From Penaeus vannamei (Eukaryota > Arthropoda > Malacostraca > Decapoda > Penaeidae), in the NCBI RefSeq assembly GCF_042767895.1, contig NC_091559.1, positions 7,114,251 to 7,124,250 on the forward strand: DNA of 10,000 nucleotides. Reading direction: 5' to 3'. The number at the start of each line of letters is the position of its first letter. Position 1 is the stretch's first letter. The notes under the pieces were generated by a model. The model was not told the origin of the DNA. It made no database searches and saw only the letters and a list, made by a program, of their open reading frames with translations. Positions 1-6,937 of the stretch are shown here, piece after piece. The translations under genes were made by a program, and so were the position numbers.

Positions 1-700
1 TGGACAATGTACTTTACTTGACTATACTGACCGGAGACTGGCATACAGATGGGCTTGAGGAATATATATATATATTTTAGGCCGAAAAGACGGCGACGGA
101 CTTATTTGTATTTTATTTGTGCGCGCATATTTCTTTATGAAAAAGAATAAATAACAATAATAAAATAAGAAAAAATACTAACAACAGATAGGTAGATAAG
201 AAATACGTATTTATTTTTTAGGCCGAAAAAAACAAGACTAGCGGAAATTCTATTGTTTGTGATGATGACGAGCGTATAGTTATTTCGTGTGTGTGTGTAA
301 GCTTTGGCGTAAAGTCTAGTACTAATGTTAAGAAATAGGTCCTTATTGAAAAAGACGAAATAATAAATCAAAGAAAAAATCAATGTTCTTACCTTGACAG
401 AACAAGAAAAAAAGAAAAGAAAATAGTGTTACACGAGTTTTTAATGATATACTAATTAAATAAATTATTTTCCTATCAGTTCGTGAACAACAACCATAGA
501 GTAGAAAGAGAAAACACTGGAAGTATATCTGTAATTGTCCTTTTTGATTAATAAAGCCCTCGATATAACATAAATATCCGAGGAAAATCTGAGCTTAGCT
601 ACTAATACAGATAAAGCAATAAATGATAATCTGCAATCAGATTTCCAATAAGGACCGGACAAATCTATCAATCTATCTACGATATTTTCCGAACAACCAT
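1..700. other. AT-rich unique sequence, no supported gene
   Basis: This stretch is mostly non-repetitive and AT-rich, with a short (TA) run near 62-75 and many A runs. Two minus-strand open frames lie here, at 135-383 (82 codons) and 465-773 (102 codons, of which about 20 are a YI run from the (TA)n array). Neither resembles a family I recognise, and neither shows the composition contrast expected of an exon. Sequence this poor in G and C should have frequent stops, so the roughly 80 non-repeat codons of the second frame are slightly unusual but not convincing. Intergenic or intronic sequence is the best reading. Confidence 0.6.
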
Positions 701-707
701 ATTTTAC

Positions 708-708
<1 letters not shown>

Positions 709-776
<68 letters not shown>

Positions 777-782
777 TATAAT
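709..782. repeat. (TA)n microsatellite
   Basis: A nearly pure TA dinucleotide array of about 60 bases, with a CATA-type interruption at its left edge and a CACA interruption near 768-772. It is self-complementary and could extrude as a hairpin. Its translation gives the YIYI run of the overlapping minus-strand open frame, which should not be taken as protein. Confidence 0.97.
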
Positions 783-1130
783 AAAAACTCTCGTAAAATA
801 ACAAAAAAGGCATAAGTTATTTTAAAACAGTATTTTACCATCACATTTCATTTAGATTTTCCAAAAAATCATATAATGGAAAAAATACATGAAAGAAAAT
901 GCACAAGTCGACTCACCGGGAAGAAATAGCCATCGTGCTGACACAACCCTGAAATATAAAAGAAAAAGCATATTAGAAAAAATAAAAACATAGAAAAGAA
1001 TAAGAAAAAAAATACGCCGCCATATTTTACTGCAGCAACAAGACAATGCTTATTCACCTCACCATGACTAACCCCACGAATTTAAAAAAAATATATATAC
1101 ACACACGTTGCCAAAGCAATAACAGAGAGT
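783..1130. other. AT-rich unique sequence holding one exon-like island
   Basis: Apart from the minus-strand candidate micro-exon at 917-948, this segment holds A-rich sequence and no open frame that looks coding. A further GT-type donor (ATG followed by gtgagg, minus strand) is visible at 1065-1057, but the only nearby acceptor would leave a five-base exon, so it is not annotated as an exon. Confidence 0.5.
917..948 (-). other. Candidate 32-bp micro-exon, possibly from a chitin-binding-type protein
   Basis: Read on the minus strand, a branch-point-like CTAAT is followed by a pyrimidine-rich tract ending in tatatttcag. Thirty-two bases later there is a strong donor, CCCG followed by gtgagt. 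If the first two bases complete a codon, the island reads LCQHDGYFFP with no stop and ends on a codon boundary. A cysteine followed closely by DG, an aromatic residue and P is typical of the start of peritrophin-A/CBM_14 chitin-binding domains, which are abundant in arthropod cuticle and gut-lining proteins. The other two frames are also open, and no partner exon is recognised in the window. The family assignment therefore rests on ten residues and is tentative. A chance pairing of splice-like signals is a real alternative. Confidence 0.22.
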
Positions 1131-1132
1131 GT

Positions 1133-1158
1133 GGGGGGAAGAGGGGGGTGGGATGGGG
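1133..1158 (+). repeat. G-rich tract with G-quadruplex motif
   Basis: Four G runs of 6, 6, 3 and 4 bases are separated by loops of 4, 1 and 2 bases. This satisfies the usual G3+N1-7 quadruplex pattern on the plus strand. Confidence 0.85.
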
Positions 1159-1187
1159 TGTAGGCTAGTAATATCCGAACCGCGACA

Positions 1188-1222
1188 CCCCCTTCCCCCT
1201 CTCCCCCCCCTCCCTCCCCCCC
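1188..1222 (-). repeat. C-rich tract, G-quadruplex motif on minus strand
   Basis: Runs of 5, 5, 8, 3 and 7 C are separated by very short T/C spacers. The minus strand therefore carries a dense quadruplex motif, and the plus strand could form an i-motif. It lies only 30 bases from the plus-strand G tract at 1133-1158. The two blocks could also pair with each other as a G/C stem. Confidence 0.85.
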
Positions 1223-1283
1223 TCCGTGGCAAAGCGTGCAAAATTCGGCCATGCCATTCCGGGCCTGAGATAAGGAGATCCGA
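1223..1283. other. Short GC-balanced unique core between G/C blocks
   Basis: This is about 60 bases of ordinary complexity between the C-rich tract and the GGGA block. All three minus-strand frames are open through it, because the flanking low-complexity DNA lacks stops. I do not recognise the sequence. It could be a fragment of a dispersed element or of a former gene, but nothing in the window decides this. Confidence 0.3.
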
Positions 1284-1332
1284 GGGCAGGGGGAGGGAAG
1301 GAGAGGGAGGAGAGGGAGGAGAGGGAGGGGAA
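1281..1332 (+). repeat. GGGA/GAGGGAGG purine minisatellite
   Basis: A purine-only tract. Three perfect copies of the nine-base unit agagggagg lie at 1302-1310, 1311-1319 and 1320-1328, preceded by less regular GGGA sequence. It has quadruplex and triplex potential on the plus strand. The unit resembles the much larger G-rich array at the right end of the window. Confidence 0.9.
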
Positions 1333-1526
1333 GATAATAACACCCGAAGCAAAGACGAAGGACATGCAAAAATCGACGCTAACTCCTATGTATGGCAACC
1401 CCGGAGATAAACAACAAAGGGGTAAATTATTGTACGGTGGAGATGCGTGCGTGAGAATATACACACGACTGGAGATAATGGCGCGGTGTGTGACCGTGGA
1501 GGAAGCATTAGCGAAATGATGCAAAA
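1333..1526. other. Unique sequence, no gene seen
   Basis: Moderate-complexity sequence between the GGGA block and the GA array. Open frames cross it in both directions, but they are continuous with repeat translations and show no recognisable motif. Confidence 0.5.
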
Positions 1527-1559
1527 AAAGAGGAGACGAGAGAGGGAGGGAGAGAGAGA

Positions 1560-1648
<89 letters not shown>

Positions 1649-1704
1649 GAGGGAGGGGGGAAAGAGAGAGAGAGAGACATGGAGAAAGAGATAGAGAGAC
1701 AATA
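1527..1704. repeat. (GA)n compound array with internal poly-G
   Basis: A long (GA)n array on the plus strand, interrupted by single GG or T substitutions. It contains a 12-base G run at 1638-1649 followed by GGG and GGGGGG to 1660. It produces long RERE (plus) and SLSL (minus) open frames that are artefacts. Such polypurine mirror-symmetric tracts can form triplex (H-DNA) structures. Confidence 0.97.
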
Positions 1705-1728
1705 GCAAACAGATCTACAGACAGAGAC

Positions 1729-1752
1729 AAAGACAGACAGACAGACAGACAG
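1729..1752. repeat. (ACAG)n tetranucleotide microsatellite
   Basis: About six tandem copies of a GACA-phase tetranucleotide directly follow the GA array. It is probably derived from the neighbouring AGAC/AGAG sequence by slippage. Confidence 0.9.
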
Positions 1753-1929
1753 AGAGAGCGACAGAGAGAAGAAAAGAAAAAAATAAGAATTTTTGAAAAG
1801 GAACGAGAGAAATGCTGGGCCGATAAAATGGTGGCAGCATTATCGAAAATGAGAAAAAAGACAAAAAAAAAGTATACATGGAAAAGAATGGGGGAAATGT
1901 TTGGGTGACGAATGGCGAGAGGCTGGGAG
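1753..1929. other. Purine-rich unique sequence, no gene seen
   Basis: A-rich and G-rich sequence that lets the RERE-encoding frame continue to 1908. The added residues (for example MVAALSKMRKKTKKK) are lysine-rich, as A-rich DNA predicts. No conserved domain or splice context is apparent. Confidence 0.5.
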
Positions 1930-2560
1930 ATGGAAATTGGTAAATAGTAGTCGTAGTAGTAATGATAGTGATGTGATGAGATATGTCCATGCTATTATAG
2001 TCATCCTTTTATCATCAATAGCATCATCATTGTTGCTACTATTTTCATCAATATTAGCACTATTATTTATTTTGTTATCGATATTATTACTATCGGCATT
2101 GTAATGACGATGATGATGATGATTATCATTATGTGATGATGACTATTATGACGTGATGATTATGATGTGATGATGAGGATGAAGTGAAGAAAAAGAAGAA
2201 AGAAGATAAAGATGAAGATGAAAATGATGATGATGATGATGATAATGGTGCTTACGATGATGGCGATGATGATAATGATGAAGATGAAGAGAGGGTGAAG
2301 AAAGTGAAGGAGAAAATGAAGAACAGCGAACAACCATATATTTTTTTTCATATTACCAATGAAGGTAATGGTAGTAATATCAGCATTAGTATTGACGTTA
2401 GTGGTAGAAGTTGCAACAGTAGCAATAGTAGCAGTGAAAAACACGTAGAAGAAAAACACGAAGAACAACAATAATAATGATTGTGATGATGATGGTAATA
2501 ATAATAATAATAGCCATAATAAGAAAAACGATATTAATAACAATGAGTCATAATAATTAT
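1930..2560. repeat. Degenerate trinucleotide landscape (TCA/TTA, then GAT/GAA, then AAT)
   Basis: Over 600 bases are dominated by triplet words. The order is GTA/TCA/TTA-type words to about 2100, then GAT and GAA words from 2105 to 2310, then mixed AGT/AAT words to 2560. The purest patch is the GAT run at 2224-2243. The plus-strand frame at 2184-2474 (poly-D/E/K) and the minus-strand frames rich in H, I, L or S are products of this periodicity. It probably reflects old microsatellites eroded by point mutation and repeated slippage. Confidence 0.85.
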
Positions 2561-2820
2561 AATTAACAATAAGAAAGATATTGATAAATATAACAGCAAT
2601 ACAAATGAGAACAATTTTAATATCAGTTACAAAAACAGCAATTGTAACAGCAATGCCAATGACAACAAAACAGAAAAAAACAACAATGGTAGTGACATAG
2701 CACTAACAACAAAAACAATAGTCTAAACAAAAACACTATTTACATTAACAATAATATATAAAACAGTGATAACAACAACACACTAGAAGAACAGTACAAC
2801 AGCTAAATAACAGTATCAAA
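2561..2820. repeat. Cryptic AAC/ACA-rich sequence
   Basis: A continuation of triplet-like simplicity with AAC, ACA, CAA and AAT words but no pure array. It is almost devoid of G runs and grades into ordinary AT-rich sequence after 2820. No open frame of note is present. Confidence 0.65.
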
Positions 2821-3087
2821 TTTCTGTATATCAACACATCACCAAATGCCAAATCATGTGTACATTTTTGTTTTTAAGAAACCATTCCTTTCACCCAATT
2901 TATCCCTTATTTATACAGCAATAACGAGAAAACAGCGAAATTATAATAGACCAAGGATAACAAGTAATAACAAATGAAAAGCAGGTTTTAATACTGGAGA
3001 ATAACGGTTTCTTTTCTGCAAACATGCGATCGTGTGCTGTGATTGGTCTGTTGTGGTCGAGTATCGGTTTCGAATGACGCGTGCGGT
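2821..3087. other. Unique sequence upstream of the 46-bp repeat array
   Basis: Ordinary-complexity sequence, AT-rich up to about 3000 and GC-richer from 3005 to 3087, with several CpG dinucleotides near 3070-3085. An inverted CCAAT-like word (gattgg) is near 3041. A pyrimidine tract ending in tatacag near 2920 is acceptor-like, but no coding exon follows. I see no supportable gene. Confidence 0.4.
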
Positions 3088-3486
3088 GTTACGGTGAGAG
3101 GAACAGCGCGGTTATTTTCACTGTCGGGGTAACTTGTGAAATTACGAAGCTCTTCTTCGGTATGTATGAATAGTAAGAACGGACGGAATAAAGAAAAATC
3201 ATATATACACTGATATTAATGATATTTGCATTTGTTTCTTTCAAGCGGCGTTACGGTGAAAGAAACGGCGTGGTTATTTTCAATGTCAGTGTAACTTGTC
3301 GAGCAACTGAAATTCTTTTCTCCGGTAAGAACCTACGGTATTAAGTAATGAGAAATATAATATTAATCCAAATAATATTACAAATCCATGATGATATCTA
3401 AAGTCATTTTTGTTGTGGGGTGTTACGGTGAAAAGAACGCCAAGATTATTTTAACTGTCACAGTAACATGTCTAGTTATCACGAAT

Positions 3487-3547
<61 letters not shown>

Positions 3548-3668
3548 TCAACAGTATGAATGGATGGGATAAACAAATAATAAATAAAATAATATAATCT
3601 AAACATGATATTTGCATTCAGTGTTATGGTGAGAGGAACAGCGTGGCTATTTTCACTGTCACGGTAAC
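3088..3668. repeat. Diverged tandem array with four conserved 46-bp cores
   Basis: Four cores of exactly 46 bases start at 3088, 3250, 3422 and 3623, so the periods are 162, 172 and 201. Each begins GTTAC (GTTAT in the fourth) GGTGA and ends GTAAC, giving imperfect inverted ends. The centre varies and the intervening sequence is strongly diverged. A 13-base word atgatatttgcat precedes cores two (3219) and four (3605), so the whole unit, not only the core, was duplicated. The third spacer has gained a (TA)n array. One plus-strand frame is open through all four cores (CYGERN...VTVTC type). However, the 15 variable columns fall 4, 6 and 5 on codon positions one, two and three, which gives no support for protein-level selection. 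Confidence 0.85.
3490..3543. repeat. (TA)n microsatellite inside the third spacer
   Basis: A pure TA array of about 54 bases inserted between the third and fourth 46-bp cores. It accounts for the longer spacing there and encodes the YIYI run in the overlapping plus-strand frame. Confidence 0.97.
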
Positions 3669-4010
3669 TTCTCGAAAAATCAGATATTTTCTTAAGTAAA
3701 TCCCCCTATAATAAAAGAAATATATTATGATCCATACACGAAGCGAATATCAGAAAAAATACTGCACATAATAATTATACTGTTTACATTTTAGGAGAGG
3801 AGCTAGTCCATGTATGGTACTGCCAGATTATTGATGATGACAACAGAAATCTGTTCTATAATCAGGCTGATAATCCGATTATATAGCGTGACCAGTGGAT
3901 AACCTACACTTCATCCTAATCCACTGGGCGAGGGAGAGATAAAGAAACGTCTAGAACGATTTTTAGGAATAGAAGGTAAAAAATAGGTAGATTATCAAGT
4001 AGACCTAAGC
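3669..4010. other. Unique sequence with a perfect hairpin, no gene seen
   Basis: AT-rich, ordinary-complexity sequence. It contains the inverted repeat at 3892-3927 and a smaller 6-base inverted repeat around AA at 3842-3855. No long open frame or recognised motif is present. Confidence 0.5.
3892..3927. repeat. Perfect 9-bp inverted repeat (hairpin, 18-base loop)
   Basis: The arms ccagtggat (3892-3900) and atccactgg (3919-3927) are exact reverse complements separated by 18 bases. No T run follows, and the context is eukaryotic, so this is not a bacterial terminator. It may be the footprint of a small palindromic element or chance. Confidence 0.8.
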
Positions 4011-4011
4011 C

Positions 4012-4014
<3 letters not shown>

Positions 4015-4068
<54 letters not shown>
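4015..4068. repeat. (TG)n microsatellite
   Basis: A pure TG dinucleotide array of about 54 bases that seeds the longer TG-variant array to its right. Alternating purine-pyrimidine sequence of this kind can adopt Z-DNA. Confidence 0.97.
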
Positions 4069-4073
<5 letters not shown>

Positions 4074-4404
4074 AAGTGTGCGTGGCCGTGTGAGTGTGTC
4101 TGTATGTGTGTGACTATATGCGTGTGCGTGTGCGTGTGTGTGTGTGTTTATGTATATGTATATGGATATGTAAGTGTGCGTGGGCGTGTGAGTGTGCTTG
4201 CATATGTGTGTGCCCATGTACGTGTGTGTGTGTGTGTTTGTGTGTGTGTTTATGTATATGTATATGGATATGTAAGTGTGCGTGGGCGTGTGAGTGTGCT
4301 TGCACATGTGTGTGTGTGTGTGTGTGCCCATGTGCGTGTGTGTGTGTGTGTGTGTGCCCATGTGCGTGTGTGTGTGTGTGTGTGCCCATGTGCGTGTGTG
4401 TATA
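4069..4404. repeat. Higher-order TG-derived minisatellite
   Basis: Three copies of a roughly 100-base unit start with tatgtaagtgtgcgtgg at 4069, 4167 and 4269 (periods 98 and 102). The third copy runs into three shorter tandem units of 28-30 bases, (TG)n plus cccatgtgcg, with ccca at 4327, 4357 and 4385. The same cccatgt block occurs once inside the second unit near 4213. The CV-rich and TH-rich open frames over this region are translations of the repeat. Confidence 0.92.
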
Positions 4405-5475
4405 GAGATAATAAGCTCATTACACCAGCCTCAGCCTTCAAAACCTCCCGTGGCCACAGATTCCGGCTGTTCCCATACCCTCTCCTAATCCTTCCTTCTA
4501 CAAGCACACGAAAGCTCTCGCCACAAAAGAAAGAAAAAAAAAGAGAAAGAAAAAAATACGATAACTATCGTATTAAGAAGGAAAAGGAACGAGCAGAGAG
4601 GAGAGGAACTGCTTCAAGAAAAGGGGACTACAAAGAGCAGGACACAAAGGCAAGTCATCAAGAAAAACCGAGTTAATGAATGGAGTTCTTGAAGGTTAGG
4701 TCTTGGGTTCCCGCGCGTTTCTCTTTGTATACATAATGGAGCGGTTGGAAAATGCCTGTAATGGCGGAGGAGCCCGCTTCCCCGCGGCACAAAGATGCAC
4801 AAAATAGTTCACAATAAATGTAAATTGGGGGAGATTGTTTGCCTGTGGATGGCCAGAGTGTTTGGGATAATGGTCGTTAAATAGAACGTGTTTTGAATTT
4901 CTGTAATTGATATGGCTTTGATGTTGAGATCGTTATGGAATCTAATACGAGAAACTAGACAGATGATGATTCTTTGTGAAAGGGAGAAGGATAGTTAAGA
5001 GAGAAACAAAAGAAAATTTAACATAAACTTCAAGTTAGAATAATAAAAATTCGTCTATATATTTTTTTAATAGGATTGCAGATTGCCTAATATGGGAACA
5101 AACGATTTGAATTCCTTATCTTAACGTATCCAAGAGCTTTCTTTGTAATTCATTCAGGTTTTGCCTAAAACACAAATGAAATTAGATTTAAAATCAAAAT
5201 ATAAAGTAAAACAAATTGACAAATGAATGAATCATATTAAAACAAGGAATATATTTTAAAAAATCACCTGAGAGAAAAAAATATTACCAATAAACATCCT
5301 AGCGTGAAAATACAATGATATTTAATACCATAATTCTGTCTCTATTTTTTTTATTTATCTCGTTTTTTCTCTCTATTATTATTATTATTATTTACCTATT
5401 GTTTTTCTTTTTTTTTTGCAAATATTAACCCACTTGGAACCTCCCCGTCGTGCAGATATCCTTGCATTTACAGAA
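4405..5475. other. Longest mostly unique segment, no gene identified
   Basis: This holds two GC-richer patches (4425-4525 and 4676-4800) joined by a purine-rich run at 4525-4640, then AT-rich sequence to 5475 with a short (TTA)n near 5375-5392 and T runs near 5410. A minus-strand frame at 4614-4802 (62 codons, starting MCIFVPRGSGLLRHYRHF) covers the second patch. I do not recognise it, and it lacks convincing flanking splice sites. From 4800 to 5340 stops are frequent in every frame. The GC-richer patches are the only candidates here for functional or ancient-gene sequence. Confidence 0.45.
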
Positions 5476-5766
5476 AGATAAAAATAAAGAAGAAGAAGCA
5501 GAAGAAAAATAAAGAAGGAGAAAAAGATGTGGATCAAGAAAGAAGAAGAAGGAAAAAAATAAAAAAATAAAAAGAAGGAGAAGGAGAAAGAAAGAAAGAA
5601 GAACAAGAACAAGGAAAAAGAAGAAAAGAAAAAGAGGAAAGAAAGAAAGAAAAGAAAAACAGGAAAGGAAGAAAGAAAAGAAAGAGGAAAAGAAAAAAGA
5701 AAGAAAGAAAAGAAAAAGAGGAAAGAAAGAAAGAATAAAAGAGAAAAAAAGAAAAAAGAAAAAAAA
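5476..5766. repeat. Polypurine (GAA/GAAA)n tract
   Basis: Nearly 290 bases of almost uninterrupted A and G on the plus strand, mixing AAG, GAAA and GGAAA words, with rare C or T. A distinctive gaacaagaacaagg word at 5601-5614 recurs at 5838 and marks a duplication. A minus-strand frame rich in F, S and L over its left part is a composition artefact. Confidence 0.93.
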
Positions 5767-5985
5767 CCTTTCGGCGTGACCTAATATTTCACTCTTTCTT
5801 CCATATACAGAAAGAAAGAAAGGAGAAGAAAGAAGAAGAACAAGAACAAGGAGAAAGAAAGAAAGAAAAGAAAAAGAGGAAAGAAAGAAAGAAGAGAAGA
5901 AAAGAGAAAAAAAGAGAAAGAAAAAAAAAACAGAAAAAAGCCTTTTCGGCGTGACCTAATATTTCACTCTTTCTTCCATATACAG
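5601..5985. repeat. Tandem duplication: polypurine plus 44-bp non-purine block
   Basis: The block at 5767-5810 (starting cctttcggcgtgacctaa, ending ttccatatacag) recurs at 5941-5985 with one extra T. Upstream of each is the word gaacaagaacaagg (5601 and 5838) followed by similar GAAA-rich sequence. The non-purine blocks are 174 bases apart and the marker words are 237 apart, so about 60 bases of purine repeat were gained in the left copy or lost in the right. Near-identity of the 44-bp block implies a recent event. Confidence 0.92.
5811..5940. repeat. Second polypurine tract between the duplicated blocks
   Basis: About 130 bases of GAAA/GAAG repeat that match the arrangement of the left tract. 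They form part of the tandem duplication. Confidence 0.93.
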
Positions 5986-6286
5986 TAACTTACACCTATG
6001 TGCTTAATCATAGCCACGACATTCACTGCTGTTTCGCATAAGAGTCATTTTCCCCGTCGTTAGGGAAGCCAGTCCCGGTATGGCACTTTATACACCTCTG
6101 AGGTTTAAAAGGGAGAGGGAGTATAAAAAAAAAAATTATAATTTATTTGGCCTTCGTAGGATATATCTCTCTTAAATCAATTTTCATGGTGGAAGTTGAA
6201 CACGCTGGTTAAAAAAAAAGAGAGAAAAAAAAAGAAATTGGATCAGATTTCTTTGGTTACAGATTTTTTGGGTGGGTGTGTACGTA
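5986..6286. other. Unique sequence, no gene seen
   Basis: Ordinary-complexity sequence with a GC-balanced patch at 5990-6100 and A runs later. A splice-acceptor-like pyrimidine tract plus cag (ending at 5985) and a donor-like CCCG followed by gtatgg near 6076 bracket it. All three plus-strand frames between them contain stops, so it is not a coding exon. Confidence 0.5.
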
Positions 6287-6313
6287 TGCGTGTGTGTGTG
6301 TGTGTGTGTGTGT
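6287..6313. repeat. (TG)n microsatellite
   Basis: A short TG array of about 26 bases with one CG interruption, followed by degenerate TTTG/TGTG sequence to about 6360. Confidence 0.93.
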
Positions 6314-6371
6314 TTTGGGTTTGTTTGTGTGTTTTATCTTCGGGTTTCCAAGGTTGTGTGTGCTTGGGAGA

Positions 6372-6760
<389 letters not shown>

Positions 6761-6764
6761 GATA

Positions 6765-6876
6765 ACGACAACTATAATATAATCTCAATGAGTTTATATC
6801 CGAAAGATTATAATCGCGACATTGTTCTTCGAGCCCGCTATCGTTTCAGCCCATCCAATAAATTCACAAAACGAGC

Positions 6877-6924
<48 letters not shown>

Positions 6925-6937
6925 AAAAAAAAAAAAA
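6765..6937 (+). other. Candidate retroposed 3' end: AATAAA plus long poly(A)
   Basis: About 110 bases of non-repetitive sequence end with AATAAA at 6857-6862. Seventeen bases later an uninterrupted run of 41 A begins (6880-6920), then TTG and 14 more A (6924-6937). A polyadenylation signal at this distance from a genomic A run is the signature of a reverse-transcribed transcript such as a LINE or SINE tail or a processed pseudogene. The upstream sequence has no recognised gene, and I could not identify a target-site duplication. A plain A-microsatellite next to a chance AATAAA is the alternative. Confidence 0.4.

Noticed and set aside
1165..1908. SL-rich and RE-rich frames on both strands, superficially like SR-type proteins
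   Set aside because: They arise from the (GA)n and GGGA arrays. True RS domains use RS/SR dipeptides within a longer gene with an RNA-binding domain, which is absent.
2184..2474. Acidic D/E/K-rich 96-codon frame
   Set aside because: It is explained by the GAT/GAA trinucleotide sequence. It has no folded-domain signal and no splice context.
3088..3668. CRISPR-like array, given repeats with similar spacing
   Set aside because: The spacers are long, unequal and partly related to each other, the repeats vary in the middle, and the setting is eukaryotic repeat-rich DNA with no cas genes.
4014..4676. Cysteine-valine-rich 220-codon plus-strand frame
   Set aside because: The CV run is (TG)n translation, and the remainder passes through A-rich sequence with no motif.
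5986..6076. Exon bracketed by an atacag acceptor and a CCCG-gtatgg donor
   Set aside because: All three plus-strand frames contain stop codons between the two sites. A non-coding exon is possible but unsupported.
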